Under the pieces are notes generated by a model. It did not search any database. It was not told where the DNA came from and saw only the letters and a program-made list of their open reading frames with translations. Below, piece by piece: positions 42,204-51,296 of a stretch of DNA of 64,000 bases. The position numbers were made by a program, and so were the translations under genes. The DNA comes from Bacteroidales bacterium (lineage in GTDB: Bacteria > Bacteroidota > Bacteroidia > Bacteroidales > UBA932), in assembly GCA_017619675.1 (NCBI GenBank), contig JAFZRX010000016.1:1-64000 (forward strand), given 5' to 3'. Numbering within the stretch: position 1 is the stretch's first letter; every line of letters begins with the position of its first letter.

Positions 42204-42517
42204 CAGTTACCCCTCTTGGCATTATATCCCATGGACTGGAGCAGGGCGGTGATCTTGTCCCTGAAATCTCCCTGTATGATAATCTGGCCGTCCTTGACCG
42301 AGCCGCCCACCCCGCACTTGACCTTGAGGGTCTTGCCCAGGGCGGCGAGGTCGTCCCCGCTGCCCACGAATCCCTTGACCAGGGTCACCTGCTTGCCCCC
42401 GCGTCCGCTGCGGTCAATGCTTACTATAAGCCTCTGTCTTGCAGGAGGAAGGGTCTGCGGTTCCTCTGCCTTGGGCTCTTCGTAAACAAAGTCGGGATTA
42501 GTGGAATAGATTATCAT
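42203..42517 (-). CDS. SUI1/YciH-like translation initiation factor homologue
   Basis: A 104-residue protein. The C-terminal two thirds form an SUI1/eIF1-like domain (GGKQVTLVKGFVG and VKCGVGGSVKDGQIIIQGDFRDKI). The N-terminus is a short acidic, disordered lead. Bacterial members may discriminate start codons or initiator tRNA. TATATTTG on - at 42541-42534 is a possible -7 box with a leader of about 12 bases. The upstream region is shared with the divergent DUF2723 gene. Confidence 0.9.
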   Translation of the reverse strand: MIIYSTNPDFVYEEPKAEEPQTLPPARQRLIVSIDRSGRGGKQVTLVKGFVGSGDDLAALGKTLKVKCGVGGSVKDGQIIIQGDFRDKITALLQSMGYNAKRGN

Positions 42518-42529
42518 GGCGCCATAATT

Positions 42530-42562
42530 TTTGCAAATATAGTTATTCCTTTTGTATCTTTG
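42530..42562 (+). promoter_or_regulatory. Promoter six bases before the DUF2723 start
   Basis: TTTG at 42530-42533, a 21-base spacer and TATCTTTG at 42555-42562, ending 6 bases before the ATG at 42569. It overlaps the divergent TATATTTG box of the SUI1 gene at 42534-42541, so the two promoters may compete. Confidence 0.75.
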
Positions 42563-42568
42563 TAAGTT

Positions 42569-45500
42569 ATGAATGACAAGAAGTTTACTCTGTGGAACAG
42601 GATTACGGCGCTGCTGGTCTTTGCCGTTTCCGCATTCACATACCTTTCTACGATAGAGCCTTCCGCCCCCTATTGGGACTGCGGAGAATTTATAGCGTCG
42701 TCATATAAACTGGAAGTGGGACATCCTCCGGGAAACCCTGTGTTCCAGCTGTTTGCAAGGTTCTTCACCATGTTCTCGGACGGCGCCCACGCCGCCATCA
42801 TGGTCAACGCCATGAGCGCGCTGTGCTCGGCGCTCACCATCTTCTTCCTGTACCTTACCATCGTCTTCCTGGTGAAGAGGATGATCCGCAGGGGCGATGA
42901 CGGGGAATACGGCATCGGCAGCGCCATAGCCATATTCGGCAGCGGCGCGGTGGGAGCGCTGGCTTACTGCTTCTCCGACACCTTCTGGTTCTCCGCTGTG
43001 GAGGGAGAGGTATACGCAATGTCGTCGCTTTTCACCGCAATGGTGTTCTGGGCAATGACAAAGTGGTATGAGCAGGCTGACAGGCCGCATTCCAACCGCT
43101 GGATAGTGCTCATAGCCTTCATGATGGGCCTTTCCATAGGAATCCACCTCCTGAATCTGCTGGCAATCCCGGCAATAGTGTTCCTTTACTATTACAGGAA
43201 GAAGGAGGACGGCAAATATACCTGGTGGGAACTGATAAAGATAATGCTGGTTTCAGTGGTGATACTGGCCGTCATCCTGTTCCTGATAGTGCCATACCTT
43301 CCCAAACTGGCGGCATACGCGGACCTGCTGTTCGTGAACGTGTTCGGGCTTCCGTACAACAGCGGCGCGGCGTTCTTCATCGTGGCGCTCCTGGTCCTCT
43401 GTTTCTGGGGCCTCTTCCGCACCCTCAAGAAGGACAAGGTGTTCTGGAACACGGCCCTGCTGTGCCTCACCACCATCATTGTGGGATTCTCGCTGTTCAG
43501 CATATGTATCATCCGCTCTTCCGTGAAGACCCCTACCAACGAGTACCAGCCTGACAACGCCTTCACCCTGGTAAGGTATCTCTCACGCGAGCAGTACGGC
43601 AGCAACCCTCTCATCTACGGAGAGTACTTCGACGCCCCGTATGAGATTGACTCCAAGGATTACTGGGCACCCCTTAACGGCAAATATGTCAAGAGCGAGG
43701 GCCCGCTTTCACCTATTTACAAGCCGGAAGGCAAGATGCTTTTCCCAAGGATGTGGAGCGCATCCAGCGGAGGTTCCCAGTATGAGGACTTCTACGAGGG
43801 ATACATGAAGGGAACCGGACGCAAGATTGCCGGGGCTGACCACAAGAAGCCGACAATGGCCGCCAACCTGGCGTATTTCTTCGACTACCAGCTGAACTGG
43901 ATGTACTGGAGATACTTCTTCTGGAACTTCGCAGGCCGCCAGAACGATATCCACAGCCCCGTACCAGGGGAGATCTTCCTTGGAAACTGGGAGAGCGGAA
44001 TCAAGGCCATAGACAACCTCAGGCTCGGGGACCAGAGCGACGCTCCGGACGTCCTCAAGGACAACAAGGCAAAGAACCATTACTACATGCTTCCTTTCCT
44101 GCTGGGCCTGCTGGGACTTTTCTTCCAGTTCGGCAAGGACAAGAGAGGCTGCTGGCTGGTGTTCCTGATGTTCTTCATGACGGGAATAGCCGTGGTGATC
44201 TATCTGAACCAGCCGCCGTTCCAGGTGCGTGAGAGGGATTACGCGTACGCCGGATCGTTCTATTCATTCTGCATGTGGATAGGCCTTGCCGTGGCCGCGC
44301 TGTATTCCTGGATTAACGATGCGCTCAAGGGCAAGGGCAGCGTGCCCGTGGCCGCCGTGGTTACGGCCGCGTGCCTTTTCGTTCCTTTCCAGATGGCCGC
44401 CCAGAACTGGGACGACCACGACCGCAGCAACCGCCGCACCGCAGTGGAAATGGCTTACAATTACCTGAATTCAGTTGGCCCCAACGGCATCCTTATAACC
44501 CACGGAGACAACGATACCTTCCCCCTGTGGTATGCGCAGGAGGTGGAGGACATACGCACGGACGTGCGTATCTGCAACACCTCCCTGCTGGGCACGGACT
44601 GGCATATAGACCAGATGAAGTATGCCGTGAACAAGTCCGCCCCGCTCAAGCTCAGCATCCCGCCGGAGCAGCTGCTGTACGGAACCAACGAATACGTATA
44701 CCTGTACGACACCCGTGACCAGGTGATAGACATAAGGGACGTGATGACCGTGTTCCGCCATCCGGACGCCAAGCTCACAATGCAGGGCGGCGCCAAGGTG
44801 GACTACATAATGTCCCGCAAGATAGCCGTGCCGGTGAACAAGGAGAACGTCCTGAAATACGGCATCCTTTCAGACCTGTTCGAGGATGTTATTCCGGAGT
44901 ATATAGTCCTGGAGATCCCGGAGGGCAAGGATTACATCACCAAGCCGGAACTGTTCCTGCTTGACCTGCTTTCCAACTATGAATGGGACAGGCCCATCAA
45001 CATGCTCAACATGGGAGGCGACCTGAACATCGGAGTCAAGGACTACCTCATGTATGACGGTTATTCGTACAGGTTCACCCCTATCAAGACCGGCGCGTCC
45101 TCCACGAACGTGGGGCTGGTGGATCCCGAATACCTGTACAATATGCTCACCAAGACGTACAAGTTTGACGCCGTGTCAAGGGGAGACTATTTCATAGATT
45201 ACCAGAACCTTTATACGCACCTTGGCGTAATGTCCATTCCAAACCTGTTCTCCACCTGCGCCAATTTCTACATTAAACTGGGTCAGGAAGACAGGGCCAA
45301 GAAACTCCTTGACAAGTGCCGCGACGTGATGCGCTATTATCCGATAGAGGGCATCCCGATAGGACTTTCAGGCGTGGACATTTCCACAATTGCCATAGTT
45401 GAGGATTACCTGAGGATGGGATGCGAGCAGGAAGGCGTCACCCTTGCCAGGGACTATATGGACCAGCTTCTGGACGCCTGCGCGTTCTACCTGGAGTTCT

Positions 45501-45661
45501 ACAAGTATGCCGAGAGCAGCTTTGACCAGTGCACCAATTTCCTCTATTACTTTGCCAACAGGCTCCGCAACAACGGCCAGGAGGAACTGGCCCAGGAGGC
45601 GGAATCCCGGCTTGAGGCGATGATAAACGAGATGGGTGCTTCTATAGAGCCTGCGGATTAG
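42569..45661 (+). CDS. DUF2723 family membrane glycosyltransferase
   Basis: A 1030-residue protein. The first 640 or so residues contain about twelve transmembrane helices. The early loop PYWDCGEFIASSYKLEVGHPPGNP carries the acidic and aromatic residues typical of GT-C enzymes such as protein O-mannosyltransferases. The last 390 residues are soluble and end in helical TPR-like segments. Eukaryotic TMEM260 is a related O-mannosyltransferase. In Bacteroidota a role in protein O-glycosylation is plausible but not shown. The 3' end overlaps the convergent methylase gene by 4 bases. Confidence 0.88.
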   Translation: MNDKKFTLWNRITALLVFAVSAFTYLSTIEPSAPYWDCGEFIASSYKLEVGHPPGNPVFQLFARFFTMFSDGAHAAIMVNAMSALCSALTIFFLYLTIVFLVKRMIRRGDDGEYGIGSAIAIFGSGAVGALAYCFSDTFWFSAVEGEVYAMSSLFTAMVFWAMTKWYEQADRPHSNRWIVLIAFMMGLSIGIHLLNLLAIPAIVFLYYYRKKEDGKYTWWELIKIMLVSVVILAVILFLIVPYLPKLAAYADLLFVNVFGLPYNSGAAFFIVALLVLCFWGLFRTLKKDKVFWNTALLCLTTIIVGFSLFSICIIRSSVKTPTNEYQPDNAFTLVRYLSREQYGSNPLIYGEYFDAPYEIDSKDYWAPLNGKYVKSEGPLSPIYKPEGKMLFPRMWSASSGGSQYEDFYEGYMKGTGRKIAGADHKKPTMAANLAYFFDYQLNWMYWRYFFWNFAGRQNDIHSPVPGEIFLGNWESGIKAIDNLRLGDQSDAPDVLKDNKAKNHYYMLPFLLGLLGLFFQFGKDKRGCWLVFLMFFMTGIAVVIYLNQPPFQVRERDYAYAGSFYSFCMWIGLAVAALYSWINDALKGKGSVPVAAVVTAACLFVPFQMAAQNWDDHDRSNRRTAVEMAYNYLNSVGPNGILITHGDNDTFPLWYAQEVEDIRTDVRICNTSLLGTDWHIDQMKYAVNKSAPLKLSIPPEQLLYGTNEYVYLYDTRDQVIDIRDVMTVFRHPDAKLTMQGGAKVDYIMSRKIAVPVNKENVLKYGILSDLFEDVIPEYIVLEIPEGKDYITKPELFLLDLLSNYEWDRPINMLNMGGDLNIGVKDYLMYDGYSYRFTPIKTGASSTNVGLVDPEYLYNMLTKTYKFDAVSRGDYFIDYQNLYTHLGVMSIPNLFSTCANFYIKLGQEDRAKKLLDKCRDVMRYYPIEGIPIGLSGVDISTIAIVEDYLRMGCEQEGVTLARDYMDQLLDACAFYLEFYKYAESSFDQCTNFLYYFANRLRNNGQEELAQEAESRLEAMINEMGASIEPAD

Positions 45662-46575
45662 CGCTTTACGCGCACATAGATACTGAGCGGGAGGGCTTTG
45701 CCGAAGCGGTCACGCAAGGCGAGCTCCCCGCTTTCCATTTCCCCGACTGCCCCTCCGAACGCTTCGCGTACGGTTGTCTCTCCCAGCAGGGGGGAGTATC
45801 CGTTGGAATAGAGGTTCAGCACCATGAAGGAGTTCTGCGGCTCAAGGATCTGTGAGACGCATCGGAGCATGTCAAAGAGGCATTCGTCCAGTTTCCATTT
45901 TTCACCGTCGGGGCCGTGTCCGTATGCGGGAGGGTCCAGGATTATGCCGTGGTACCTGTTGCCGCGCTTCGCCTCCCTGCGGGCGAACTTGAGGGCGTCC
46001 TCCACCACCCAGCGTATGTCGCAGAGGCCGCTGCGCTCCATGTTGGCCTTGGCCCAGGTCACCACCTGACGGACGGAGTCCAGGTGGGTGACGTCGGCCC
46101 CGGCCGCCCTGGCCGCCAGCGAGGCCGCCCCGGTGTACGCGAACAGGTTGAGCACCTTGGGCGCCGTGCCTTTGGGAAGGGCGCCGGAGAGTTCACGGAC
46201 GCCGGAGTAGATATAGTCCCAGTTGGGTGCCTGCTCCGGGAATACGCCCACGTGCTTGAACGCCGTGAGGCCGAGCCTGAGGTTGAAACGCGGCCCTGAG
46301 GGGTTGTTGTACGTCACGTACCATTGGTCCTCCGTCTTCTTGAGGCGCTCCCAGGTGCCGCTGTCTTCCTTGCCGGCCTTGCCGAACCCGGCGCCCGGCT
46401 TGAAGCGCGTGTGGGCCATGGCCTCCCACTGCTCCGCAGGGAGGCTGGGGGCCCACAAGGCCTTGGGCTCCGGGCGGATGAGGATGTATTTCCCAAAGCG
46501 TTCAAGCTTCAGCCCGCCTCCGCTGTCCAGGAGTTCGTAGTCTTTCCAAAAATCTGAAGGATATTGTATTGCCAT
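45658..46575 (-). CDS. RlmI-like class I SAM-dependent RNA methyltransferase
   Basis: A 305-residue methylase with LNLFAYTGAASLAA as the SAM loop, HLDSVRQVVTWAKAN, and the LDPPAYG catalytic block. The architecture resembles the C-terminal catalytic part of RlmI (23S m5C1962), but there is no PUA domain. The ATG at 46575 (MAIQYP) is chosen because a TATCTTTG box ends 6 bases upstream; a TTG at 46584 would overlap it. Confidence 0.85.
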   Translation of the reverse strand: MAIQYPSDFWKDYELLDSGGGLKLERFGKYILIRPEPKALWAPSLPAEQWEAMAHTRFKPGAGFGKAGKEDSGTWERLKKTEDQWYVTYNNPSGPRFNLRLGLTAFKHVGVFPEQAPNWDYIYSGVRELSGALPKGTAPKVLNLFAYTGAASLAARAAGADVTHLDSVRQVVTWAKANMERSGLCDIRWVVEDALKFARREAKRGNRYHGIILDPPAYGHGPDGEKWKLDECLFDMLRCVSQILEPQNSFMVLNLYSNGYSPLLGETTVREAFGGAVGEMESGELALRDRFGKALPLSIYVRVKR

Positions 46576-46581
46576 ACAATA

Positions 46582-46589
46582 CAAAGATA
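46582..46589 (-). promoter_or_regulatory. TATCTTTG -7 box six bases before the RlmI-like gene
   Basis: CAAAGATA on + reads TATCTTTG on -, ending 6 bases before the start at 46575. It lies 14 bases from the pgk -7 box (46603-46610) on the other strand. Confidence 0.65.
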
Positions 46590-46602
46590 TTAGTTTTTTT
46601 AG

Positions 46603-46610
46603 TAAATTTG
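46603..46610 (+). promoter_or_regulatory. TAAATTTG -7 box of pgk
   Basis: Matches TAnnTTTG and lies 32 bases before the pgk ATG, giving a leader of about 28 bases. Unlike the near-leaderless genes, this probably highly expressed gene keeps a 5' leader, which is AT-rich. Confidence 0.55.
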
Positions 46611-46642
46611 TAGACTTGAAATAATCTTAACACTTTATACAA

Positions 46643-47896
46643 ATGCAAAAGTACATCGATTCTTATGACTTCGCCGGCAAAAAGGCCATAGTCCGCGTTG
46701 ATTTCAACGTTCCCCTTGACGAGAATTTCAAAATCACTGACGACACCCGTATCAGGGCCGCCATCCCCACCCTCAAGAAAGTCCTTCAGGAAGGCGGATC
46801 AGTTATCATAATGTCCCACCTTGGACGTCCTAAGGGAGTTAACCCCAAGTTCTCCCTCAAGCATATAGTTGACCACGTATCCGAGAAACTCGGCGTTCCC
46901 GTACAGTTCGCAGAGGACTGCCAGAAGGCTGACGAGCAGGCTGCCGCCCTCAAGCCGGGCGAGGCCCTGCTCCTTGAGAACCTCCGCTTCTATGCAGAGG
47001 AGGAAGGCAAGCCCCGCGGACTCGCTGAGGATGCTTCCGACGAGGAGAAGAAGGCCGCCAAGGCTGCCGTAAAGGAAAGCCAGAAGGCATTCGTGAAGAA
47101 ACTCGCTTCCTACGCTGACTGCTACATCAACGACGCGTTCGGAACAGCCCACAGGGCTCACGCTTCCACCGCCCTCATCGCAAAGTACTTCCCTGAGGAC
47201 AAGATGTTCGGCTACCTGATGGAAGGCGAGATCAAGGCCATCGACAACGTGCTCCACAACGCACAGAAGCCTCTCACCGCAATCATCGGCGGAGCAAAGG
47301 TTTCTTCCAAGCTCGCAGTTCTCAAGAACCTCCTCGGCAAGGTTGACAACCTTATCATCGGAGGCGGAATGGGCTACACCTTCATCAAGGCCCAGGGCGG
47401 AAAGATCGGTCTTTCCCTGCACGAGGACGAGCTCATGCCGGATGCGCTCGCAATCCTTGAGGAGGCAAAGGCAAAGGGCGTGAACGTTTACATTTCCGAC
47501 CAGGCTGTCTGCACACAGGAGTTCTCCAACGACGCAGTTACAAAACTCTTCCCTGCAAACGAGATTCCTGAGGATTGGGAAGGCGTTGACGCCGGCCCCG
47601 AGACCCTCAAAGTTTGGGAGAAGGTTATCGCTGATTCCAAGACCATCCTCTGGAACGGTCCTGTAGGTGTATTCGAGATTCCTGCATTCGCAAAGGGAAC
47701 CCTCCGCATAGCAGAGCTCCTTGCAAAGGCTACCGAGAACGGCGCATACACCCTTGTAGGCGGTGGTGACTCCGTTGCAGCCGTTACCCAGATGGGTTAT
47801 GCAAAGAAGGTAAGTTACGTATCTACCGGCGGCGGCGCCATGCTCGAGGCTATCGAGGGCAAGGACCTCCCTGGAATCGCAGCTATCCGCGAGTAG
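46643..47896 (+). CDS. pgk: Phosphoglycerate kinase
   Basis: A 417-residue glycolytic kinase converting 1,3-bisphosphoglycerate and ADP to 3-phosphoglycerate and [12 protein letters not shown], the HLGRPKG block, [16 protein letters not shown] and the C-terminal GGGDSVAAV are all present. Length is standard. Strong codon bias indicates high expression. lgt follows after 1 base. Confidence 0.98.
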   Translation: MQKYIDSYDFAGKKAIVRVDFNVPLDENFKITDDTRIRAAIPTLKKVLQEGGSVIIMSHLGRPKGVNPKFSLKHIVDHVSEKLGVPVQFAEDCQKADEQAAALKPGEALLLENLRFYAEEEGKPRGLAEDASDEEKKAAKAAVKESQKAFVKKLASYADCYINDAFGTAHRAHASTALIAKYFPEDKMFGYLMEGEIKAIDNVLHNAQKPLTAIIGGAKVSSKLAVLKNLLGKVDNLIIGGGMGYTFIKAQGGKIGLSLHEDELMPDALAILEEAKAKGVNVYISDQAVCTQEFSNDAVTKLFPANEIPEDWEGVDAGPETLKVWEKVIADSKTILWNGPVGVFEIPAFAKGTLRIAELLAKATENGAYTLVGGGDSVAAVTQMGYAKKVSYVSTGGGAMLEAIEGKDLPGIAAIRE

Positions 47897-47897
47897 T

Positions 47898-48734
47898 ATG
47901 ACCGGTATCCTGGCAGTTCACTGGCATGTAGACCCCATCCTGTTCCAGGTGGGGCCTCTGCAGGTCAGGTGGTATTCCCTCCTGTTCATCTCCGGATTCA
48001 TCCTGGGCTGGTTCATCTTCAAGCACTATTGCCGCAGAGAGAAGTTATCCGAAGACATACTGGACCCGCTCCTGTACACGTTGCTTATAGCAACCATAGT
48101 GGGAGCGCGCCTGGGGCACTGCCTTTTTTACCAGCCGGATTATTACCTGGGTTCCTGGAAGGGGTTCTGGGAGATATTCATGCCGTGGAAAGGCGGCCTT
48201 GCCAGTCACGGAGGGGCCATTGCCATCATCCTGGCAATGTGGTGGTTCGCAAACAAGTACGGGAAAAAGCACGGCTTTGACCTGCTGTGGCTCCTGGACC
48301 ACCTGTGCATTACCGTGGCCTTCGCGGGATGCTTCATCAGGCTTGGAAATCTCTTCAATTCCGAAATCTACGGAGACGTGACATCCCTTCCATGGGGATT
48401 CATCTTCGAGAACAGGGGAGAGACCCTTCCCAAGCACCCCACCCAGTTATACGAGGCCCTCAGTTACCTTATCCTGGGCCTTGTGATGTGGCGCCTGTAC
48501 AAGAAGAAACTGGACACGCTTCCAAGGGGTTTCTTCTTCGGGCTCTTCCTAGTGGGATGCTTTGGAATGAGATTCCTGATAGAGTTCATCAAGGAGCCGC
48601 AGGTTGGATTCGAGGAGACCATGGCCCTGAATATGGGACAGCTCCTGTCGCTGCCGTTCATAATCCTTGGAATAGCGGTGCTTATCTACGCTTACAAGAA
48701 GAAAAAGCCCGCTTACGCAACCAAAGAAAAATAA
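47898..48734 (+). CDS. lgt: Phosphatidylglycerol-prolipoprotein diacylglyceryl transferase
   Basis: A 278-residue inner-membrane enzyme with about seven helices. The Lgt signature GCFIRLGNLFNSEIYG, with its essential Arg, is intact, as are the HGGA block and HPTQLYEAL. It adds diacylglycerol to lipobox cysteines, the first step for the many lipoproteins in this window. The gene starts 1 base after pgk and is probably cotranscribed. Confidence 0.97.
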   Translation: MTGILAVHWHVDPILFQVGPLQVRWYSLLFISGFILGWFIFKHYCRREKLSEDILDPLLYTLLIATIVGARLGHCLFYQPDYYLGSWKGFWEIFMPWKGGLASHGGAIAIILAMWWFANKYGKKHGFDLLWLLDHLCITVAFAGCFIRLGNLFNSEIYGDVTSLPWGFIFENRGETLPKHPTQLYEALSYLILGLVMWRLYKKKLDTLPRGFFFGLFLVGCFGMRFLIEFIKEPQVGFEETMALNMGQLLSLPFIILGIAVLIYAYKKKKPAYATKEK

Positions 48735-48737
48735 ATT

Positions 48738-48766
48738 ATGAAGGCCGGTTTTTTACCGGCCTTCAT
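48738..48766. terminator. 11-bp perfect hairpin after lgt
   Basis: ATGAAGGCCGG and CCGGCCTTCAT pair perfectly around TTTTTTA, starting 3 bases after the lgt stop. There is no T run on the + side, so it may act as a weak terminator or as a 3'-end stabiliser. Confidence 0.6.
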
Positions 48767-48824
48767 CAAACCGGATGGAATGTTTTTTGTTGCATTTTTC
48801 CGGTCTTAATATAGTATGATCAGA

Positions 48825-50246
48825 ATGAAGAGGTTAGTTAGCTTAACTCTTGCCACAATTCTCACAATACCTGTCTCAGCCCAGATCGCCAATCCGGAAA
48901 CGGCTCCCGCACCGGTGGTCCTGACCCTTGACGACGCCATTGTCATCGCATTGAGCGAGAATATTTCCGTCAAGGTGGCGGACAAGGAGATAACCCGTTC
49001 ACAGTATGCCCTCAAGGGTACTTACGCGTCCCTGTTCCCGCAGGTTGACGGAAGCGGTTCGTACCAGAGGACCATCAAGAAACAGGTCATGTACATGGAC
49101 TTTGACATGGGTTCCATGTTCGGCGGCGATTCTTCCGAAGAGGGAGGCGCCGGGAGCCAGTCATCGTCACAGGGTAGCGGAGGATCCGGCGGCGGTATTG
49201 AGGTTGGACGCTGGAACACGTTCTCCACGGGAATCCAGGCGGCCATGCCGCTGGTGAACGCCCAGTTGTGGAAGAACATAAAGATATCAGGCGAGGACGT
49301 GGAACTGGCAGTGGAGAAGGCCAGGGCGTCGCGCCTTGACATGATAACCCAGGTGAAGCAGGCGTTCTACGCCGTGCAATTGGCAAAGGAGGCTTACAAA
49401 GTTTACGAAGAGGTTTACGACAACGCCGTCGAGAATTTCCGCCAGACGGAGATGCGGTACAACGCCCAGAAGGCGTCGGAACTGGATTACACGCGCGCAA
49501 AGGTCGCGGTTGCCAACGCAATCCCCAATCTCTATGACGCGGAGAACAACATAGACATGACCCTGTGGCAGCTCAAGGCCGTCATGGGAATAGACCTGGA
49601 TATGGATATTGACGTTTTCGGTGAACTCCAGGACAACGCGGCGCTGATGTTCCGCGACATACACGAGAACGACGACTTCTCACTTGAGAACAACAGCACC
49701 ATGAAGCAGCTGGAGATCCAGGCGGAGCAGCTTGCGGACGCAATAAAGATGCAGCAGTATGCGGCCCTGCCAACCCTCTCGCTGGCATTCGCATACAGCG
49801 TGAACGCCATGACCAACGATTTCAACTTCAGGGAGTACCGCTGGTCCCCTTACTCATACGTGGGACTCAGCCTTTCCATCCCTATCTTCGCCGGAGGCCG
49901 CAGGCACAACGCCGTAAAGCAGTCAAAGGTTCAGTACGAGCAGCTCCAGCTCCAGGCCCTGAATACGGAAAGGCAGCTCAAGATAGCCATCCGCCAGTAC
50001 CTGAACCAGATGGAGACCAGCATGAAGTCATACGAAGCCGCAAAGGAGGCTGAGGAGGCCGCGCGCAAGGCTTACGGCATTGCCACCCAGTCATTCAACC
50101 TGGGACGCAGCACCCTCACGGACCTGAACGACGCGCAGCTGGCCCTCACCCAGGCCAGCCTTGGCGTCTCCCAGGCCGTTTACAGTTTCGTGCTGGCAAA
50201 GGCGTCCCTGGAACAGACGCTTGGTAAAGATTTTTCAGAGGAATAA
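48825..50246 (+). CDS. TolC family outer membrane efflux protein
   Basis: A 473-residue protein from the ATG at 48825 (MKRLVS), with a signal peptide ending VSAQ; an ATG nine bases earlier is also possible. Two long coiled-coil halves (about 150-250 and 350-450) repeat, as in TolC, with the NLGRSTLTDLNDAQ segment near the end. A Ser/Gly-rich insert around 85-110 is exposed. It forms the outer channel of the RND pump encoded by the next two genes. Confidence 0.92.
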   Translation: MKRLVSLTLATILTIPVSAQIANPETAPAPVVLTLDDAIVIALSENISVKVADKEITRSQYALKGTYASLFPQVDGSGSYQRTIKKQVMYMDFDMGSMFGGDSSEEGGAGSQSSSQGSGGSGGGIEVGRWNTFSTGIQAAMPLVNAQLWKNIKISGEDVELAVEKARASRLDMITQVKQAFYAVQLAKEAYKVYEEVYDNAVENFRQTEMRYNAQKASELDYTRAKVAVANAIPNLYDAENNIDMTLWQLKAVMGIDLDMDIDVFGELQDNAALMFRDIHENDDFSLENNSTMKQLEIQAEQLADAIKMQQYAALPTLSLAFAYSVNAMTNDFNFREYRWSPYSYVGLSLSIPIFAGGRRHNAVKQSKVQYEQLQLQALNTERQLKIAIRQYLNQMETSMKSYEAAKEAEEAARKAYGIATQSFNLGRSTLTDLNDAQLALTQASLGVSQAVYSFVLAKASLEQTLGKDFSEE

Positions 50247-50261
50247 AAAAGAACGACATAT

Positions 50262-51293
50262 ATGAAAAGAGCATTGATGTTATTTGTTCCGGCGGCCCTG
50301 GCGGTCATTGCCGTTTATGGCTGCGGCCAGAGGAAACCCGCCCAGGACCCAATGATGATGATGGCCCAGGGAGACCAGATCCCCAAGGTTGAGACTTATA
50401 CGGCCTCTTACAAGGATGTCCCGCAGGAAGACACCTATTCTTCCACCGTGCAGGCTTATGCGGTGAACAACGTGGTTCCGCAGAGCGGCAACAGGATCAA
50501 GAAAGTTTACGTGGAGGTTGGAGACTTCGTTGGCAAGGGACAGATCCTGGCGGAGATGGACGCTTCCGGTCTCACCCAGTCAGCCCTCAAGCTGGCCAAC
50601 GACTCCACTGAACTGGCGCGCCTGCGCGGCCTGTTCCAGGCCGGCGGCATCTCCCAGTCAGACTTCGAGGCCGTTGAACTCGCATACAAGGTTAGTAAGG
50701 CCTCATACGATAACCTCCTGGAGAACACCGTGCTCCGCGCCCCCATGGGCGGCGTGATCACCGCAAGGAACTATGACAGCGGGGACATGTACGCCATGGC
50801 ATCGCCTATATATGTGGTCCAGCAGATCACTCCGGTAAAGATCCTGGTGGGCATTTCGGAGACGGATTACACCCGCGTGAAGAAGGGTGACGTGGTAGCC
50901 ATCACCGCGGACGCCATCCCCGGCAGGACCTTCGAGGGCAAGGTGAACAGGCTCTATCCAACCATAGACCCGGCGACGCATACCTTCACCGCGGAAATCC
51001 TTGTAACGAATGCTGACAGGGTGCTCCGTCCGGGAATGTACGCCCGCGTGACGGTGACCTTCGCCACCAACCACAGCATCGTGATCCCTGACAGCGCCGT
51101 AGTGAAGCAGCAGGGCTCAGGCCAGAGGTCAGTGTACCTGCTCCAGCCGGACAACACCGTGAAGAGCGTGGTAGTGACCCTGGGAAGGCATTTCGGCCAG
51201 GAATATGAGATCCTTGACGGACTCAAGGAAGGTGATATAGTAGTAACCAAGGGACATTCCGCCCTCAGGGACGGCTCGCAGGTAACATTGTAA
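50262..51293 (+). CDS. RND efflux periplasmic adaptor (membrane fusion protein), lipoprotein
   Basis: A 343-residue protein with lipobox YGC (Cys21). The lipoyl/hairpin domain includes VEVGDFVGKGQILAEMD and the barrel domain includes LRAPMGGVI and the conserved RPGMYARVTV. It bridges the RND pump and the TolC channel. It begins 15 bases after the TolC gene and ends 3 bases before the pump. Confidence 0.94.
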   Translation: MKRALMLFVPAALAVIAVYGCGQRKPAQDPMMMMAQGDQIPKVETYTASYKDVPQEDTYSSTVQAYAVNNVVPQSGNRIKKVYVEVGDFVGKGQILAEMDASGLTQSALKLANDSTELARLRGLFQAGGISQSDFEAVELAYKVSKASYDNLLENTVLRAPMGGVITARNYDSGDMYAMASPIYVVQQITPVKILVGISETDYTRVKKGDVVAITADAIPGRTFEGKVNRLYPTIDPATHTFTAEILVTNADRVLRPGMYARVTVTFATNHSIVIPDSAVVKQQGSGQRSVYLLQPDNTVKSVVVTLGRHFGQEYEILDGLKEGDIVVTKGHSALRDGSQVTL

Positions 51294-51296
51294 GGT

